In this document: positions 61,327 through 64,000 of the stretch, in pieces
Position numbering within the stretch: the first letter of the stretch is position 1
How the letters are laid out: the number at the start of each line of letters is the position of its first letter
NCBI GenBank assembly: GCA_002862135.1
Contig: PKCI01000061.1
Span: 1-64,000, forward strand
Origin: Verrucomicrobiota bacterium
GTDB taxonomy: Bacteria > Verrucomicrobiota > Verrucomicrobiia > Verrucomicrobiales > DEV007
Direction of reading: 5' to 3'
DNA: 64,000 nt
Notes under the pieces: model-generated
What the model was told of the DNA's origin: nothing
The model's input: the letters and a program-made list of their open reading frames with translations, nothing else
The model's database searches: none
Program-made: the position numbers and the translations under genes

Positions 61327-62655
61327 TTACTTCCTGATTGCGTAGAGATGGTCGTCACTTCGAATGTAAAGCGTGCCGTCAGCAGGCACGATGCTCGAGC
61401 GAATGTTGACGCTCTGAGACGAGCCGAACATCGTGGTGTGGAGAAGAGCTCCCCCGTTGTCACCAGCGCTGTAGACGAAGACTTCACCAAGATGGCTAAT
61501 GAAGTAGATCTTTCCGTCGACAGCGGTTGGGGAGGATTCGATCTTAGTCTTGCCGTCGATGCGGCTTGTCCAGACCACTTTTCCTGTTGTGGGGTGCAGG
61601 CAGGTGATGAACTTGTTACGACCGTTCAGCACGTAAAAGTAGCCATCGTAGAACAGCGGTGAAGGAACATCCGAGGTAACTTCTTTGCCCTCTGATGTCC
61701 AGATATTACCAGCCTCAGAAATATCGCCGACACCACCGGCTTTAATTGCATAAACGGGCGCCCCTTTCGGTGCGCAGATGAGGACGGTGCCTTCGCCGTA
61801 AGTTGCGGTGGGAACAAGGCGCCAGTGGCCGATTTTCCCTTCGTTGTAAGTGCCCCATCGCCACAGTTCTTCCCCGGTTTCCGGGTTGTGTCCCGTGAGG
61901 CAGTCAGCTCCGACAATGAGCAGTTCGTGGCGACTGTCGACCGTGATCGGGATCGGCGTGCTGAAGGCTTCCTTGGCTTCCATGATTGCATCGTTTTCGC
62001 GAACATGCTTCCACTTGGTCTTGCCGGTCGCTGGATTCATTGCCAGAAGGTAGGAATCGATGGGGCTATCGGTATTGCCGTAGCCGTTCACGGGTTCGTT
62101 GCGTTGCAGGACTTGGAGATAGAGGGTGTCGTGAACGAGCTGCGGTGTGCTGGAAAAAGTCCACTGCATCGCGAACTGGCCGTAGTCGTCCTCGATGTTG
62201 CGATCCCAGGTCTTGTTGCCGTCAAAGTCGAACGCTGCCAGGTCACCGGACCCGGTGAAAAAGTAGACCAGCTTTCCGTCTGTCACAGCGGAAGCGCCCG
62301 CCGTATTGGTGCGCTCGTCGCGCATGGCTTCATCGCTGAATTTCCTGGACCAGACGATCTTGCCGGTCTTGGCATCGATACGTACGGCGAAAATGGCGCT
62401 GTTGTCAGCGTTGGCGGAGGTTAGGAAAACAGCGTCATCCCAAACGACAGGAGTCGAACCGCCGGAACCGGGGAGTTGAGTTTTCCAGGCCGCATCTTCC
62501 TTAGTGAACTCGGCAGGATAACTGGCCTCCTCTAAGGAGGACCCGTCGAAGTTGGGGCCTCGCCAGTTAGGCCAGTTGTCAGCCACAGCTGAGAGAGTGA
62601 ATGGAAGAAAGCCGGCCATGGCGGCTGCGAATGTGAGTAGGGAGGTTTTCTTCAT
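61327..62655 (-). CDS. Exported PQQ-like beta-propeller protein
   Basis: A 442-residue protein with signal peptide MKKTSLLTFAAAMAGFLPFTLSAVA and the PVC-type start NWPNWRGPNFDGSS. Blades are regular: AAWKTQLPGSGGSTPVVWDD, VRIDAKTGKIVWSRKF, AMNPATGKTKWKHV, GHNPETGEELWRWG and CLHPTTGKVVWTSR. It lacks the dehydrogenase catalytic residues of true PQQ enzymes as far as I can tell. It converges on the NUDIX gene (9 bases between stops). It resembles the propellers at 11.1-12.7 and 44.5-45.8 kb. Confidence 0.87.
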   Translation of the reverse strand: MKKTSLLTFAAAMAGFLPFTLSAVADNWPNWRGPNFDGSSLEEASYPAEFTKEDAAWKTQLPGSGGSTPVVWDDAVFLTSANADNSAIFAVRIDAKTGKIVWSRKFSDEAMRDERTNTAGASAVTDGKLVYFFTGSGDLAAFDFDGNKTWDRNIEDDYGQFAMQWTFSSTPQLVHDTLYLQVLQRNEPVNGYGNTDSPIDSYLLAMNPATGKTKWKHVRENDAIMEAKEAFSTPIPITVDSRHELLIVGADCLTGHNPETGEELWRWGTYNEGKIGHWRLVPTATYGEGTVLICAPKGAPVYAIKAGGVGDISEAGNIWTSEGKEVTSDVPSPLFYDGYFYVLNGRNKFITCLHPTTGKVVWTSRIDGKTKIESSPTAVDGKIYFISHLGEVFVYSAGDNGGALLHTTMFGSSQSVNIRSSIVPADGTLYIRSDDHLYAIRK

Positions 62656-62752
62656 GAGTTGAAAGAAATTTGAGAGCCTTTAGACTGTTAGGGTCTCAAG
62701 CCTCTGTCAAGCCACCGAAGTGGCACGGACGGGCTTATCTTTGTCTGGATTT

Positions 62753-63250
62753 ATGAAACAACTGCTGGTGATTCGGCACGGCAAGTCGAGCTGGGAAATA
62801 GATGGGCTTTCGGATCACGATCGCCCGCTTAATGAGAGGGGATTAAGGGATGCGCCCCGGATGGCGGCAGCATTGAAAGAGAAGGGCCTCGTTCCCGGTC
62901 ACATTGTCTCCAGCACCGCGGTTCGCGCTGCAACGACAGCGAGAATGCTGGCGGAGGGCCTCGGCTATCCGAAAGATCAAATCGCTTTTGAACGATCCAT
63001 TTACCTCGCTTCACCGAAGGAAATGTTGCGGGTTATCCAGCAGTTTGGTGAATCAGTTGAGACAGCGCTCATGTTCGGGCATAATCCGGGCATGCACGAG
63101 CTTGTTAATGAAATGGCATCTGGCGACTTGGTCGAGTCATTTCCAACCCTGGCGGTTGGCTGGCTCAAACTGGACATTGAATTCTGGGGCGAGGCGGGCT
63201 TTGCCTGTGGATCGCTCGAAGCGATCATGAAACCTCGACTGCTTGATTAA
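62753..63250 (+). CDS. SixA-like phosphohistidine phosphatase
   Basis: A 165-residue histidine phosphatase. The RHG motif (LLVIRHGKSSWE) carries the nucleophile His; SDHDRPLNERGLRDAP, SSTAVRAATTARMLAE (second Arg) and ALMFGHNPGMHEL (second His) complete the active site. SixA proteins remove phosphate from phosphohistidine in relay proteins such as NPr or histidine kinases. No such partner is adjacent. The ATG at 62753 is preferred over one at 62720. Confidence 0.92.
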   Translation: MKQLLVIRHGKSSWEIDGLSDHDRPLNERGLRDAPRMAAALKEKGLVPGHIVSSTAVRAATTARMLAEGLGYPKDQIAFERSIYLASPKEMLRVIQQFGESVETALMFGHNPGMHELVNEMASGDLVESFPTLAVGWLKLDIEFWGEAGFACGSLEAIMKPRLLD

Positions 63251-63274
63251 TTTGCAACTAAACTATTTTTGACT

Positions 63275-63997
63275 ATGACCGATACACCTCCTCCCCTCGA
63301 AAACCCGAACCAAATCAACCAACCCCAGGCCGACAGTGGCGGTGGTGGGGGGAAGTGCGCTACCGGTTGCGGTATCGGTTGCCTAATCGTCGTGATCCTC
63401 TGCGTCGTTCTCGGTATTGGGGGCTACTTCTGGGTGAAGGGCAAAGTGGCGGAAGGCGTTGAGCTCTTCACTTCTGATACTCAGGTCGAGATTGTAGCTC
63501 CGCAGGCTCCTCCGGAGCAGGTCGACGCGATTATCACTCGTTTTGATGAATTCGGCGCTGCGATGGAAGCAGGCGACGCCAGTGAGCCCTTGGTCCTGAC
63601 TGGTGAGGAACTCAACCTGCTCATGCACAACCATGAGAACTTTGAGGACTTTGGGCAGATGACCTCGGTAGAAATTGATGGTGACTTACTACGCGCGCAG
63701 GTTAGTATCGATCTCGAGGCGCTGCAGGTGCCCATCAATTTCATCGCTGAGCAGTTCGAAGGGCGCTTCTTCAACGGAACAGGTGGTTTCAGCCTCAATA
63801 TGGGAGGAGGCCGTCCGGCACTGTATCTGGAAGAACTGGAAGTGAACGGTATGGTTGTTCCGGAGATGTATACCCAGGAGTTGAGCAAAGAGAACCTGTT
63901 CCAGGACATTCAGGACAGTCCTGAAATGGAGGAATTCTTTAACAAGCTCTCCGACCTGAAAGTCGAAGATGGAAAGCTGATCATCGTGCCGAAGTAG
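63275..63997 (+). CDS. Membrane-anchored protein of unknown function
   Basis: A 240-residue protein from the ATG at 63275. It begins with a Pro/Asn/Gly-rich cytosolic tail, then a small cysteine patch and one membrane helix (CGIGCLIVVILCVVLGIGGYF). The remaining ~180 residues are a soluble domain with beta strands (VEIDGDLLRAQVSIDL; GTGGFSLNMGGGRPALYLEE) and acidic helices. No family recognised. It is encoded 24 bases after sixA on the same strand, so the two may share a transcript. Confidence 0.78.
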   Translation: MTDTPPPLENPNQINQPQADSGGGGGKCATGCGIGCLIVVILCVVLGIGGYFWVKGKVAEGVELFTSDTQVEIVAPQAPPEQVDAIITRFDEFGAAMEAGDASEPLVLTGEELNLLMHNHENFEDFGQMTSVEIDGDLLRAQVSIDLEALQVPINFIAEQFEGRFFNGTGGFSLNMGGGRPALYLEELEVNGMVVPEMYTQELSKENLFQDIQDSPEMEEFFNKLSDLKVEDGKLIIVPK

Positions 63998-64000
63998 GCA

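Overview
The window looks like chromosomal DNA of a Verrucomicrobiota bacterium (PVC superphylum). This is inference from gene content: several exported PQQ-type beta-propellers with the 'WPNWRGP' style of N-terminus, a DUF1080 protein, a secreted sulfatase, SMP-30 and lactonase-type propellers, an EF-hand/serine hydrolase, an ExbB-ExbD-TPR operon and a lysine-rich histone-H1-like protein. Genes are densely packed on both strands. TGA serves as a normal stop in many of them.

Layout. 1-3.6 kb (minus): apolipoprotein N-acyltransferase (cut by the window edge) and a phosphohexomutase. 3.6-5.8 kb (plus): an RlmI-like methyltransferase and hisD. 6-8 kb (minus): exported DUF1080 and SMP-30 proteins. 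8.2-10.6 kb: a membrane protein joining a clan-A glycosidase-like barrel to a GT2 glycosyltransferase. 10.6-15.6 kb: YjbQ, a membrane PQQ propeller, an AI-2E-type transporter and a beta-lactamase-fold hydrolase. 15.7-23.6 kb: a purine operon purC-purS(duplicated)-purL-purQ-purM-purF, closed by a weak terminator. 23.6-25.7 kb: an iron-flavoured pair, an AraC regulator preceded by a Fur-box-like site and a convergent HmuS-like protein. 25.9-30 kb: purD-pyrR-pyrB-pyrC', where the dihydroorotase homologue lacks key active-site residues.

30-38.5 kb: lactonase, sulfatase and mutL (minus), an IscA-like protein (plus), a membrane protein frame interrupted by two in-frame TGA codons, and a large TPR protein. 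38.5-44.1 kb: exbD/exbB, a PrsW protease, a sugar dehydrogenase-like protein, a TMEM220-like protein and two tRNA genes (Arg-ACG, Pro-CGG). 44.5-50.3 kb: another PQQ propeller, DUF4403, nadD, hemolysin III and a lysine 2,3-aminomutase-family enzyme. 50.5-56.9 kb: a SufR-like regulator without its cluster cysteines, a NUDIX protein, an orphan HTH protein, pfkA with a peptidase S11 remnant in frame upstream, and an Lrp regulator-aminotransferase-nucleotidyltransferase operon. 57.3-64 kb: histone-like protein, NYN nuclease, membrane coiled-coil protein, YraQ-type permease, NUDIX hydrolase, PQQ propeller, SixA phosphatase and a membrane-anchored unknown.

The two nucleotide blocks together cover most of de novo IMP synthesis plus the aspartate transcarbamylase step and its likely regulator. 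No CRISPR array, complete insertion sequence or prophage was seen. The most interesting items are the pseudo-dihydroorotase next to pyrB, the two-TGA reading frame after iscA, the duplicated PurS, the glycosidase/GT2 fusion, the S11 remnant ahead of pfkA, and the iron locus with a Fur-like box.
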